A stretch of 27,543 bases of DNA from Priapulus caudatus (GCF_000485595.1 NW_014577707.1:131566-159108), one strand, 5' to 3'. Counted from the first letter of the stretch, positions 1 through 14,200 are shown. The notes: a model not told the origin generated them from the sequence alone. Made by a program: numbers and translations.

Positions 1-332
1 ACTACCTTATGACAAAATAAACTCTAGTTGCTCCCATTTCACTGCGCGTTTGCTTAAAACCCATAAGAAAGAGGTGAGAAAACTGGCATTCTGACGCAAA
101 CGCCGACTTGTTTGCCAAACAATTTAGCCTCGAAGTGGTGTGGTGACGTCACATGTTTTTATCTTTGCTACACCCGTACCGCTGTACCGCAGGAACGCTG
201 CACGGTTGCTTGGGGAAACTGTCAACAACATCGGAGAATTTGAACAACATTGGAGATATTTTCAAATACCTTTTATAAGGCAACGCGCAGTAAAATGGGA
301 GGAACTAGAGTTTATTTTGTCATAAGGTAGTG
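1..332. mobile_element. MITE with ~50-bp terminal inverted repeats, CACTA/Chapaev-like ends
   Basis: Bases 1-55 (from ACTACCTTATGACAAAATAA) are the reverse complement of 278-331 with two substitutions and a 1-bp indel. The right end finishes ...TAAGGTAGTG, so the element reads CACTACC at its termini; the matching first C would be one base left of the window. CACTA/CACTR ends are typical of the CMC (EnSpm/Chapaev) superfamily. The target-site duplication cannot be tested because the left flank is missing. No transposase; the small open frame inside is unremarkable. It lies in the intron after exon 10. Confidence 0.8.
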
Positions 333-404
333 TAATTATGCATGACACGAAGTATTTGCTAGTCTAGTACTGGATAAATTAGCGTTTGGATGCGCATTGT
401 GCGG

Positions 405-511
405 CTTTAAGACCTTAAATCTGGGTTTTAGACCTTAAAACCTAGTTTTAGACCTTAAAACAAAGTTTTAAGACCTTAAAACCCGGTTTTAAGGTCTAAA
501 ACTAGGTTTTA
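405..511. repeat. ~20-bp tandem repeat with an inverted last unit
   Basis: Units of the form TTTTAGACCTTAAAACCTAG repeat at 405, 426, 446 and 466 with 20-21 bp spacing. The final unit (486-506) is the exact reverse complement of 441-461 (21 bp), so the array can fold into a hairpin. Confidence 0.85.
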
Positions 512-537
512 TGCTTTTTGGTACAAAATGCTTTCCA

Positions 538-583
538 TACACGCACGCGCGTGCGCGCGGCACACACACGCACACACGCGCGC

Positions 584-616
<33 letters not shown>

Positions 617-712
617 CATACACACACACACAGTGAAGGACAGAGAGAGAGAAGGAGAGGGAGAGGGAGAGGGAGAGGGAGATAAAAGAGAGAGAAAGAG
701 GAAGAGAAAGTC
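538..712. repeat. Compound microsatellite (CG/CA then GA)
   Basis: Plus strand begins with alternating ACGC/CACA, then long CA and a purine-only GAGAGG tract to about 712. The first part is almost perfectly alternating purine/pyrimidine; the second is a purine strand. Open frames here on both strands are low-complexity artefacts. Confidence 0.9.
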
Positions 713-1126
713 TGAAAAAGGGGGCTGAGATAGCAGGAGATCGGTCTTCATATTATATCTCCCCTTCTCCCTCAAGGCAGATTTCATACATAATTGCTCA
801 ACTAACCATTACAATACCCAACAGATGCACAGTCTCGTAGATGAGTGAGCAAAAGCGAAATGAAATGCAATAACCAGGCGGCTTATCGACGCTTCACAAA
901 ACGAGAAAATAAAATTAAAAAATTGCTGAATGTACGGGTGCTACGTAACTAATGAGACAACAGCGTGGCGCGCAGCCCCTCGGGGTAAATCGACGAATGC
1001 ACGATTTTTTAGCGCCATCGCAAATCAACCAGAACGCTGGGATAAAGTGGGGAACGCCGCCGGTGAAAAGCCACTTGTCGACTTCGCACCCCCCCCCCAA
1101 CCTCTCTCTCTGATTCGCACGTGTAC

Positions 1127-1300
1127 CGGCCACTCCTGCCCATAGACGAATATCTCGCTACGCGCGATGTCGACGCGATTCCAGGTGAGCGCGAGGTTGA
1201 GCTGGTCGACAGCCGATGTCTTCATGATCTTCAGCAGGGCGGTGAGGATCGCCTGATCGATGTCCTGCATGTTGCCCTCGCCCATGCGGAAGATCGTGAT
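1127..1300 (-). CDS. TRPM: TRPM exon 10 (residues 443-500), last exon in window
   Basis: A 174-nt exon with acceptor GTTTTGCGCGTAG. It encodes [20 protein letters not shown], then [19 protein letters not shown]. It matches the post-KKEL block of TRPM channels; the FRMG region is the segment reported as indispensable for channel function in mammalian TRPM3 splice forms. The donor chosen is GTACAC directly after the Pro codon. It is weaker than the others but sits where the family boundary (QQWP|VGSLEQ) predicts. The following exon is not in the remaining 1126 bp. Confidence 0.93.
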
Positions 1301-4300
1301 CTACGCGCAAAACAGCAGGTCAGCAAGATCAGTACGACCCAGGTCGACGATGGAACTATGGCAAATAGAATGGCAAATGGAATGTCAAACATCGCGGACG
1401 GGACATGAATGGAATGTCATACGGGGGAACAGAATATTGATTAGCAGCGATGGAACTATGGCAAATGGAAGGTGGAACGCTAGGGATTTAATTACAGGAA
1501 CAGAATGTGGAATACTGGGGACTTAATTTTAGGAATGGAATGTAGAATGCTGGGGACCTAATTACAGGAATGGAATGTGGAATGCTAGGGACCTAATTAC
1601 AGGAATGGAATGTGGAATACTGGGGACCTATTTACAGGAATGGAATGTGGAATACTGGTGACTTAATTACATGAGGAACAGAATGAATATAGTGATCTAT
1701 ATTTGTAATGGGAGAAAAGAGTTAGATAGTTGTGGTTCCATGGGATTAACTTCCATGGTTTCAAAAAAGAATGATTATATACTGTTACACCATGGTAAAT
1801 ATGTTGAAATCTGCAAATATCTCAAAATCTTGAATATCAAAAACAATATTGTTACCAACCAACTTGGTTATAAGCAAGTGTAGCGTGTAGCATGTAGCTA
1901 GTGGATACTAGCGTGCATCGTCATTGGCATAGTGACATATTGTTAACGACATACATACGTTTCAATAAAATATAATTTAAGTGTAATATTGGTCGCTACA
2001 CAAGGTATTTAGTCTGCAATTCAAACATAACACATCGCACTGGCAGACTGGGTGATTACATGAGACGATGGTGGGACATGATCGTTCACGAGCCGAGGCA
2101 TCAACTCACGCTGCCACGTGACACCGCTGTAATGACCACAGTCTTGGTTTGATCGCTGCTCTATCAAAATCACGACACAGAGTGAACTAATTTCACGCGC
2201 ATGAACATCGTTCTGTTGCTTGCTCAAGCACAGTGAGCAAACACTGCTACGGATATGACTTTTCCATTCTGAAGTCTCTTAAACGAAACTCCCGGACGCA
2301 TGTGCATGGCACGTACCAGCTCTTTCTTCCGCATACATTGCATCAGTTCTGAGTAAAGTCGTTCCGCCTGCTCCTTGCTGTAGTGAAATGTCTTCTCTAT
2401 GGTGATAACCAGCTGCTCACTGAGATTAGATATCATCCCCCTGCATAGACAGATAGCAATTTATCAGTGATACTAATGCTAATAGTTGTGCTCATTTTGT
2501 CCAAACTTATTCATCTTAATGAAACATTCCAAATTGTAGGCAAAGTTGTTGTTGTAACAAACCGCTTGATTTTATAAAGCATCGCTTGTTGGTATGCACA
2601 AAATAGATTTAAGCCGGTAATGTCACGGGGTAAAAGTAATACTAAATTTAAAATTTAAATGAACTACATTAGTGATATCAGGCCACATCAAACCAAGTCA
2701 ACAAAAACGATTAACAGCAAGCACAAGTAGGACGAAAACGTTGATGCTATCACAATTACCTCATTAACCATTTATAGCAACACTGATCATTATTTGTACA
2801 AGCAATCAACAGATCAAATGACTAGTTCCTGCTGGTGACTCGAGTTCCGCTATTAGGCTCATAATTAACCGAAAGAATGAGCAGGACTCGCGCAACATAC
2901 GCGATTCTGCTTCAATCTTTGTGTAGTAGGAATTCGAACACAATAAATGCTATGTCTCACTCAAAACTATTCTGCACTCCTAGTTGACCGATCATTAAAG
3001 TGATTTCACCGGCAGGCAGACGTCACTCACCCGTCGTCTGCAGAGAACTTGTGCGCGAACGCAATGATGTCGGCGGCGCGACCGCTGCCGTCGCAGACGA
3101 CGACCGGTACAGGCGGAGTGTCCGTCACATACTCCAGTGCGGTGCGAATCGTGTTGGGTCCACCCTCAAGCACGACGCACACCACCGGCACACCGCAGCT
3201 TTCTCCGCCGGCCCCTGCAAGCAGACAGACCTGTCAGACGCACACGAGCGTGCTAACTATACACGTGCACACTACACAATCACAAATACATTCCAAACGC
3301 GCGTGAAATATGATAAACGCACATGATGAAACACGTGCTCAGCGTGTACTTCTCATCAGACGGACGCCAAGCCACGATGACAAACTATAGTGATGGCCTC
3401 GAATCTTTTGGCAATTTTCATAATTTCAAATGACATCCCGTGCAGTTTCTCTATCATAATTTTGCTACTGATTCGATAAAGCAATACATAATTAAAAAAT
3501 CCACTCAACCAATTTATATTAATAAAGAACAGCATCTAATTATTAAGAAATAATAAGCCTTCGTATTTCATTTACTACTATGAATATGTATGAATTCCTC
3601 TGCCTCTTTTTCTTCATATCTGCATTATCATCATCATCATTATTATTATTACTATTATTATTATTATTATTAACTTAACTAGAGTGGCATGTATGTACAA
3701 GTAACTGGGCAGTAATAGTACACCACTGTAATTACCCAGGGGTATCTATCGCCTACGTACGTGTTTGGATCTTTTGCTGTGAGATGTACTTCTCCAGTTT
3801 CTTGCGCAGTATGATCTCGGCTCCAAACTTGCCACCGGTGCCACTGTCTGCCAGCAAGAAATGTGAGTGCTTGCTATTCAGCAGTGCGTATCGGCTCTTA
3901 GGAGACTGGATACTGTAGTAGGGCCTCACGACCTGGGCAGATAGAGCACACAATGAAAGATCACACAGAGACAAGGAGACCACATGCTAGCCCCACTCCT
4001 GTGCCAACATCAGATATTGGCAAAGGTCTATGCTGACAGTACATACTCTGTAGGAGGTACACAGCCATTGCACTTAACAGATAACGTATGGACTCCACGT
4101 GTAAGAACCCCGCTGTTGCGTCTTATTGACCCGTGCACATTTAGACTTATACCTAACCAAATCTGATAATACTGTACACGTATATTGATGACTCACGTCT
4201 CTGCCTATAAGGTCTTCACGATGTTCTATCATCCCCCAGGGCGCAATACCTATGGATACTATCTTCTTCTTCATTTTTGAAACAGACAGGTGGTCCCCAA

Positions 4301-4548
4301 GGGCCTGACCCACTTGCCTGTTGACACCTATAATGAAGTAGCATAGTCATCAATGGCACATGATATAAATTACCGTTCTCGTCAATATCATTATTGACAG
4401 TATAACTGTATTGTCCATTATCGATCCCATGAAACTGGACATGCTGGAATGCTTGCAGGCATATGTAAACAGCAGGTACAACTAGATATATCCTATAGTT
4501 GTCTCGATAAAATTATCAAATGCATATTCTGCATTTCTATATGTCGCG

Positions 4549-4599
<51 letters not shown>

Positions 4600-7500
4600 G
4601 TGGGTCTTAACAGGTAGCATCTGTGTCACAGCTTGGGTAAACAAGCTCTCAACGTAATTTCCTACGCTCTCACTCACCCGTATTTGTTCCCCCAGTGATG
4701 ATCCAGGAGCCTGTGGTTTTGGCCGCCTTCAGCAGGCCTTTGCGGAACATGCGCTTCAGCTTTGGCTGCAGCTCGAAGTTGGGAATGCCGCCGTGGATGG
4801 AGATGACGAGCTTGGGAAGCTCCAGGCCCCACTGCTGAGTGAGCAGCTGCACTATCAGCTCTGATCGCGTGTCCACTGACAGCCGAATGTACTGCAGCAG
4901 ACAGCGCGCAGTGAAGTCAGACCGGTCGTTCACAGCATGCAAGCCACCGAAGACGATGAAGGTCAGGGCGTAACATAGAGGTCAACTCATAGGACTGGAT
5001 TTAGCATATAGCCCAGATAACACACAGTAACACGCATGTCAGGGTGTAACACACATGTTACTGCATAAGACAGCATAACATCCATAGACATCATACATAA
5101 GACAGCATGTAACCCACAAGTTAACACATAAGACAGCATGTAACCCAAAGGTTAATAAATAAGACAGTATGAGTAAACCCATGGGTAAACACACAAGACA
5201 ATGTGTGTGTTGTATTTTTCACAAAATACAACCAGAGATTACACAATTTTATCGTTTGAACAATGCGTCCTAGTTGCGCCTACCTCATCTCATGTCAACA
5301 TCAGTAATGAACAAGATGATAACTGTCAAGCAGGATTCATTACTCACCTGTGCTTTGTCGGTCTGTGGGCCTCCCTGGAACTCGACCATTCCGAAAGCAT
5401 CAGTCTTCATTTGTGCGCTGTGCTTGCTGAAGTTCCAGTGTTCGTCTCTGCCCTGCATAGTGTAGCAGAAGACAGACATGATGCCATGTAAATTGGTCAA
5501 TATCCCCCCAGGGAGGTTATGGGAGACACACACGAGGACACTTAAGCACATGATGTCATATGAGGTTTTCAAACAGACCCATGTGAGAATGAACGCAAGG
5601 CAAAGGAAGTACAGAGTAATATAGAGAGAATCCGTAGGACAAATGTTGAAAATGTGGCGCAGAAGCTTATTTAATATGAAGTCGAATTTTAATAATCACC
5701 CCTGCAATCATGTTCCCTTTCTTATGTTACAACTTATCGCCATATTTTCGTAATCATATGCAAAGTCGCAAATATATATCTTGATTCAACTATAAAATTA
5801 ATAATTTCAGACCAGGTGATGTTTAAAATTCATTGATTTCACTGGATTAAAAAAATTAAGTGGAGTACTACTCTCTCCAAAAGCCGTTTGTACTGCCCCT
5901 CCAATGTTTGTGAATATGTCACTATATTAGTCTCTAGCTTTGCTCGAATTACAGTGTGTACATGATTAAATTGCGTAGTGTCACAGCTAGCTGAATTGTG
6001 GAGAAGTGATGGGTGACCATAGCAATTAATCTTGCCACAAACTAATCACAATCGTCAGTCTTAATTTCGCAATCATCACTTCGTCTGTTTGCGTGCATCA
6101 GAATTATGTACGTCCAGTTTAGCAGGTGTATGATTGCGTACAAATGAATATGAGGGAGAGCATTGTAGGCTATCTGAACAGACAATCTCTTGCTACTACC
6201 GTTCAGGGGTTTATTGGTGATCCACGAAACTATGACCATGGTAATAAATGAAAATTGCAGGAATAATTTTCTTGTGTAATGTTAAAGTAGGATATCTGGA
6301 AAGCCAGTTACGTGTAAAACACATAACAAAGGATAAAGACCATTATCAAGACAGCTCAGATGCAACAAGCTATTATGTGTGCCTTTTCTTGCAACAAATG
6401 ATAATCTGCAAATAAAAGCGTGATGATGATTTAAACAAAGGCCTATAGTAACGATAGATGACAGCATCAGAAGTGTATATATAATAGAGTATATTATTAT
6501 ACACTTCTGATAGCATAGCAGAACATATCATTGTGGAGGTCACAATAGAACACATGTCACGTATACATAGAAACACTTAATATTTGAAGAAAAACACTTG
6601 CTAATAACATGTAAAGAATGAAACAGCACAAAAAACCTCTGGTATTATGCTAATAACGCATCAGTAAAGTGACAACAACCATACAAAGAAACTTCACCTC
6701 GAACAAAACTCACATTAAACAAAAACCTCTTGCGCGGACATGGCCACTGGCTGCGATAATACGCCGTGCTTGGTGACGCCAAATCATTCGACTGCTGGCC
6801 AGTAAGAAACGTGCGAGAAAATAATGCATTCAGCACGATACATTAGGGAGGGGGAACTAACATAACGAGTATAACCTAACTAATAGTGAAAAATTAATCA
6901 AAACGCACAATTTGTGTGTGGGAGGAGGAATAAACAGTAAAATTTTATTTAAATGTAGGTGACCTCATTGTCCGAGCAAATGCCAACAACAGATCTAGAC
7001 AACATTCATCTTATATGACAGCAGAACAAAACATCTACATGTTTGCACAGCAGTCAGCTGAAGTCATACCCCGGTGTGGCGACCAACCAGCCCTGGTTCG
7101 GGCGAATAGCCAAGGTAGGCATGCTTCGCACACGTCCTTCCGCATCCACACCTGAAACAACAAACACGCAGTAATTTGACTTTATTGTCGCCTGCAAAAC
7201 ACACTGCAGCCAATCTGACAACCCTCGTGACTACTGCGGCAGTGCCTCGTGGGTTGCAGCTAGCGCATACATGCTGCGAATAAAATTGGGCAGCTTCATG
7301 GTAGCAGGAGTGAATAATAATAGATTAATTATCTATAGATCTATCTTAAATATCGAATAGAATCTATTATTATTCACTCCTGATGGTATGACGTGAATGT
7401 CGTTCGTTCTGTATATCAGCCCCTTATGGCTACTGTGAAGACAGCTCTTCGTCATATCTCGCCTGTCAACTATGACTAATGAAGTTTCATTGATGTGATT

Positions 7501-10500
7501 ATAAGCCATTGACAATGGAATCCTTAACAGTTATTCGCCGAAGGCGAGGTGAATCTTGTTGAATAATCCGCGAGACAAAGTCGAGGTGATTATTCAACAA
7601 GATTCACCGAGCCTGAGGCGAATAACTGTTTTAGTATCATCGCCCGAGTGATTATAGGAAAGAAACCGATAATTGAAACCGATACCGTAAAATTAGATGT
7701 AAACAAGTGTCGGCAACCATTTTGTGGTAACTCAAATTGTTGCATTTAGGCAAATTTTGCCCCCAACAAATACAACATATACCGTTAGGAAAACGGCAAA
7801 CAAACCTTGTTGAACAGACTTTAGCCCCGAATTTACCCTGAGTCTCAAAACTCCTAATTTCACGTTCGAATCAACGGCAAAGAATTGTATATATATAAAA
7901 ACAAGTTCATGTACGACTGGGGTAATATAAACTGTCCCCTTTTAATTTCTAATTAGGTAGTGCCTGCCATCTGTTGGAAATCAGAGTAACAAAAACCAAT
8001 AATAAGCTTGAATTTAACTACCTACCTTTAAATAGTTTAACTCCAAATTTTGTCACATCTTTGGTACTTTTGGGGACAGCATTTCCTTTAAATTTGTCAA
8101 TTTCGGCTTCCGTAACATTTACAAATCTAGCGCCACTACAATGTAAACCCTAAAGGTGATTATCGAAGAATAATCACCTATGTCTCGACCAATCAGCGCG
8201 CAGGATTTCCTATAATCACTCGGGCGATTATACTAATTTAATACTAATTGTTTACTTTCCTTTATTTTCTTACTCACTTGAATACTGCCGCGAATACAGT
8301 TGTGTACTAACTCTCTAGAGGAACTGTTTTTATACATTTGTTACATATCGGTTAAAGAGCTTTCCAGCTCATGTTCACTGTTTTAAATGTACGGATTAAA
8401 ATAAAGATTATCTACTAATAGCTAGGCCTACTACATCTACGTCCATTAGTAGCCTTGCTAATTGCATACACTGTAATGTGAGCCTTACAAGAACTGATTA
8501 GCACTGCGTCAAAGTAACTGAACTGAACAAGAAACTATAATTGAACTAAATAGAAATTTAAAATAGACACCACAGTCGGATTATGCTTACGTAACAAGTA
8601 TATATATAAAGCCAGTATGCCGCCATGAATGTGCGGTGTGCGCGGTCTACGGTGCTGTATGCATGACGTGTGCACGTGGTTATACCTGAAGCACGAATCC
8701 CACACCTAACTAATAAAACTAATGAAATAGTATCGTCACAACGTATTACAGGTACTGCCACAGTACGTGTAAGAGTAGGTCTCTAGAGGACGCAATGCTA
8801 AACAGAAAATCTCATTTCATTAGAATTCTCACTGCGCTCTTTGCGAATTTTTTATAAGCCTTCTTTATACGCTCTTGATGTCATCTGGCATGTCACCATC
8901 TGCGTAGAATCACGAGACTTACGCAAACAAAGGCCATACCTGCACATGTGAAATAGCGCACGGAATATTGAGCTAACTAACTAGTATACAACCGTGACAC
9001 GTGACGCGTATATATACGACTGAATACACAGACTCAAGGCATGTATAGTTAACTATCAATAAAAGCGCATACTGTCGAGTATGGATGTGTCCACACGCGT
9101 GCACGCACGCATGCATGCACGCACGCGCGCACGCCCACACTCGTACACGTACGCACGAACAAACACACTTACACGCATACAAGGCAATGAACGCATGCAG
9201 CTTGTATGATTATGTTGTAATCAATAGCAGTGAACTAATAGTTTCACAAGTGACGTCACGCACGTGATCGGGTTCCGCGTGTGAATATATTCCTATAGTG
9301 TCAAGACAGACTACAGGTGGTATGTACACGTATGCATGAGTGAGACATTTGTGGGTGTTTAGTAATAGCATAATATATTAACATAATAGATGACTGAGAT
9401 AAAAGATATCGATTTAAATGAGTTAAATGTAGTTAGTCACTATATATATTCCATTAGAGACGACTATGCAGATTTACACATCGGAAAGGTGGCTTGAAAT
9501 TTTCAATAATCGTTAGGCCAGAGCGTGACTTAATTGGGAAGTCGATCGCGTACACCATACCTACTCTCGCAACGTACGAGTTTAATCGCATTCGCACATG
9601 TACAGGTAGATTGCGTCACAGAAGCCGAGAGTGGACTCATGCGTTCCATGCCTCCCGAGTCGTTACTATAGTTCACCACTATTGGCAAGTTAACTGGCAA
9701 TTAACTGGCAAGACGCCACGTTGGCACTAAAGATGGCTCCTCAGCAAACATTCAACGCAGTGCTAGCCTGAACATGCAGTTGTTATTCTGATTAAAAGCT
9801 TAAACAATGGCTTCTTGTTGCCAAGTAACTAATGTATATTCATAACACACACTCCCGCATCTCGTAGATGAGGCAGAGCAATACCTGACCGCTCGCTCGG
9901 CCCTTCCCTTCCTTGTGGCGGAGCGAAGGGCTATAGTTCTAGAGCTAGCCACACGCATGCTAAACGGCGCACACACTTACCTCTCCATGTCTTTTCCGCT
10001 CGGCAGATAATGGATGCATTCTCGCTTTGTGAAATGCTTCTCGATCCACGGTCTCTGCGCCTGAAGGACAAAACATGTGCATGCTGACTACAAACGCTGA
10101 GTTGCGCCCCGTTATATAAGACTCTCGCTGCTGCGTTAATGACACTCGCTTTAATTACTCGGTCCTATCAGAGCCGCGCTATCGACGTGTGTAGCACAAC
10201 AACAAAACACTGCATGCAGCATTACTGCACCAACGGCATATCCATTACGGCAATCGAAAACTCGACTCGAACGCCGGTAATTAGTTCGAAATGAATCACC
10301 GACTGTTCAGCGCGAGATTTCTCGCACACACAATTCGGGAAGATGAGACTAATTTGCAAGTGAGCGCCATATATTACAATGATGATTTATCTCCATGGTC
10401 TTTTTTAAATACCAGTTAAGTTGTAAGTGCGTTGTGTAACACTTTCAATTAGATTTTTTGACTCGGGGAACTCACAGACGTGACACGTACACGCGATCAC

Positions 10501-11245
10501 AACAGCATACACGGAGAATAGATCATTCACATATCATACAAATTAACTATGCTATAACAACAGCATCATACAAATAAGCATGCATGCTACAGCACCAAAA
10601 GCGTGCACACATGAAGTACGTCGTCAACTAATTACAGGGGTAGAAATTAACTTTTGAATAAAGGAGTCCAACGGACTAGCTCCCTGCCATCAAAAAAAGG
10701 GAGTCCGCAGCAAAATGAGGGAGTCCGCAGTTTGAATGTCAAAACTAAAGATATTAACAATAACGCATATGTGCTTATTTTGAAGATTCATGCAGTTGCA
10801 CGTCTGCCAACTTTTCTTTAGACATTTGCTGAAAAAATATGCTAATTCCGCGAGGCCGTGCTCTGGAACAAACTATAGTTACTATAGCAGAATTTTCAGG
10901 GAGTCACACGGACTCCTGTATATGTCAAATCAGGGAGTCCCACAATAAATCAGAGAGTATTTGACTCCGGACTCCCGTTAATTTTGCACCCTGTAATCAA
11001 CATACAGCTGTGGAATTCTTTGCGAAAAAAATATGAGCCGAAATCAACAGCTCTGACCCACTCCTAGCCTTAGTGAGACAAAAAAGGGAAAAATAACCAA
11101 GGATCATAAGTACACGAGTGCTCTTTTATAGCATTCAACTATAGTCAATTTATTTGTGAGCTAGAGCAAAGAACCTCAACATTCTAACCACTCAAAATAG
11201 CCTTATGCCGCTGGAAGCATACATCTAATAACGCGCAACGTTCGT

Positions 11246-11280
<35 letters not shown>

Positions 11281-14200
11281 TATAGATATATCTATATCTA
11301 TATTATACACTCCTGATTATATTATATCCGTAGGTTTCGCTCACGTATTATCCCTGTCGTATGAGTAGGGTATATATATACACAATGAGTAGAAGTCAGC
11401 GCGTGTTAAATTACCTTCACCATTAAAAGCAGCGATCTTCGAAGCTTAATTTCAGGTCACATTATTAGTCATAACCTTTTATCGTAGAGATTGTCAGGAA
11501 AAATCGCAACTTTATACGACAATGATGACTCATAGCAAATTTGCAATCCTTCCAGTCTATATTACGTTCCAGTCTGGCCTGATAATTATTACAACGAATC
11601 GAACAACAACAAAATTATTCCACAAAATCAAAATACATTATCCTGATAACGTTTATTGACACCTATTAGTAAAATACATGTTTTTCCTGAAAAGCTTATG
11701 GTATGTTGAATACCATTACAAATAATTCGTTAATAGCATCTAGCATTTCACATTATACGCTATACCCATGAAGGCACTATCGTCTCTCATCCAATAAGCG
11801 ACTAGTATAGATATGATATCAATTAACTCAATTTAATTTCAAATCAAATTAATTAAATCAAAAGTTCTGCTTTTCCTATATGTACAAATTAGGTGCAATG
11901 CTACCTCGACATGATACTGATAACACTAGTCTATTACTAGTTGTAGGTTTTGAAATACAGTATAAATAGCAGTCATAGCGCTATGGTAGCTTAAGCGTAC
12001 TAACAACGGTTTCTCTTATTCGTTTGTATATATGCATGCGTGCGTGCGTGCGTGCGTGCGAGTGTGTGTAACCGTGTGTGCGTGTGAATGAATATTAGAT
12101 GCATATGAATATATATAGTAGTTATACTATATTAGTACTTATATAATACCTATATAGTACTTATGCTAGTTTTAGTATATTTCTAGAGCAGCGGTTCGCA
12201 ACAAAAGCTCCAGAGCTCTCGCAATTTTGTCGCAGCGATATTTTCCAATAATAATAGGGTTTTGACGGATTTTGACGGACGCCTTGACGCGCGAAAGCGG
12301 CAACCCGATCCACATGCACTACAACCCATACATACACAATACAACGCGATCCACACTACAACCCATAGCCACATCGTATGAGAAGGAGGGTCTCATTATC
12401 TCATATAAACTAAATTTATTATAACTATACGTATTTTCCTCGCACTTTTTTACATCGTATATCTACACATAACGCGTGTTATTTCTCCCTCGCGCGTAGA
12501 TTCGATTCGCTGCAGATGTTCGCAACACCTCGTGCATAATTAACAACGTAAAGCAGCTCGCAGCATCTTGGTGTGGGCGCGACGTCCACGGCACGGCAGT
12601 CTGATGTTCTACTCTCATCCGGTCACCTAATTACTGATGTTTGCCAGCTGCCGGTCAGTACATGGCTTCGGGTATGCGTTACCATCGGCAGCGCACATAC
12701 GCGCAAGTAACTGCATGCGCCTGCACGTTTGATTGCATTCTTTTCGAACTCATAGGCAAACACAGGGGCATGCAGTATTTAATACTATTTATGATGCATC
12801 TATGCGTCATTACACCGTTATGTTATTGCACTAGCGTGCACTGACTGCCATTTCTGCAGTTATAAATCGCACTACGGTGACATGCAATTTTATTCAACTA
12901 TTGGGCAGCACCGTGACATGCGGTGCTTATACGCAAATACGGAATATTTCGAGAGTGAGACTTTCTATCATAGTTATTAAGTAAAAATAGCAGCTATGGG
13001 GTCCAATTTCACACCCAAATTCACACAGGCACAGACAGGTGAGCACAAAGTTGATTTCTTTTACCAAAGCACGAACACGTTTCCTCATTCACGAAATGTT
13101 TCAGAATAAAACACACATAACATCCAATTTATTAAACGAAAAGATACATAAATAGTTATCTATTGTATGTTTAAATAATTTTCCATGAATTAATAGTTTC
13201 ATTTATTATTATTAATTAATTTATTATTTTTCTAGGTCTACGTCACGTGTAGGTCTAGGTCTAGGTCTAGGTGTAAGTGTCTACGTCACGAATCTCCAAA
13301 AATTATTTAAAAAAATATAGTTGAAACCTTATTTTTGTAATTTTTTTGCATCAAAAGTTAGTACTAACGTTACTAAATATATCCTCAAACTCTCACCTGA
13401 TAAAAATGTTTTTACGTTGGTTAAATTTGCAAAAATCTTGACGATTTGAATTAGTGTTGTCTAACACTATTTACATATTACTGGCGTCTCTCTGTTGCTG
13501 TACTGGTTGCTGCGGTTGATGTCATCGTGATTTGTGTATGGTGCACAAAGTGGTGCCCAAACAGTTTCTGTTTTGATTTGTGTTGGCTTAACTTGGCTAT
13601 ATAGAATATACAATATAGGAAAAATAAATAATATATGTTCATGTGTATTATGTTTGAAAAATTATTATTAAAACTGCGAAATGTTATTTGTGTTTTTTTA
13701 AATTTCTGCCAACAAAAATGTTTGTGACATCCCCTTCAGGATAGATCAGAGGTTAGATCAACTAAACGATAAACAATGGTGGGCAGACCAGTGCATCGGA
13801 AAGAAAACGAAAGAGAAAAAAGCAGAAAGAAGATTATATGAGAAATTCCCGCTTAAGTTTACAAGGAATTTCCATGGCTGCCACAATAATTTTGCCAATG
13901 CCTCGTTTACCGCAAATGTTCGCTATATCGGCTAGCTGCGTCTGGGCGCCACGCAAGAATTTTCGAATTCATGGCGGTTGTTGTTGTATCGAGCGTTTGG
14001 TTACATCGAATGCACCGGCAAATTATGGAGTATAAAGAAGGTATATAAGCATGAAAAGTAAACAGAACCGCTAATTGTATTTTCATACATTTTATTTTGT
14101 ACAAATAACACACAAATATACTACTTGCTGGTGCTCGAAATTCGTGACGTAGACAGCTTAACTTATTAGTAAATAATCATTTTAGTGAAGTTGCGATTGC

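Noticed and set aside
140-325. 61-codon frame inside the left-edge MITE
   Set aside because: It overlaps the terminal inverted repeat and has no transposase likeness.
1496-1671. CRISPR-like 35-bp spacing
   Set aside because: The whole 35-bp unit is repeated with no spacer; it is an intronic minisatellite.
2239-2316. Continuation of TRPM exon 9 past KKEL
   Set aside because: The frame stays open to a stop at 2239-2237 but loses family similarity, while the GTACGT donor at 2316-2311 joins in phase to ITIFRMG of exon 10.
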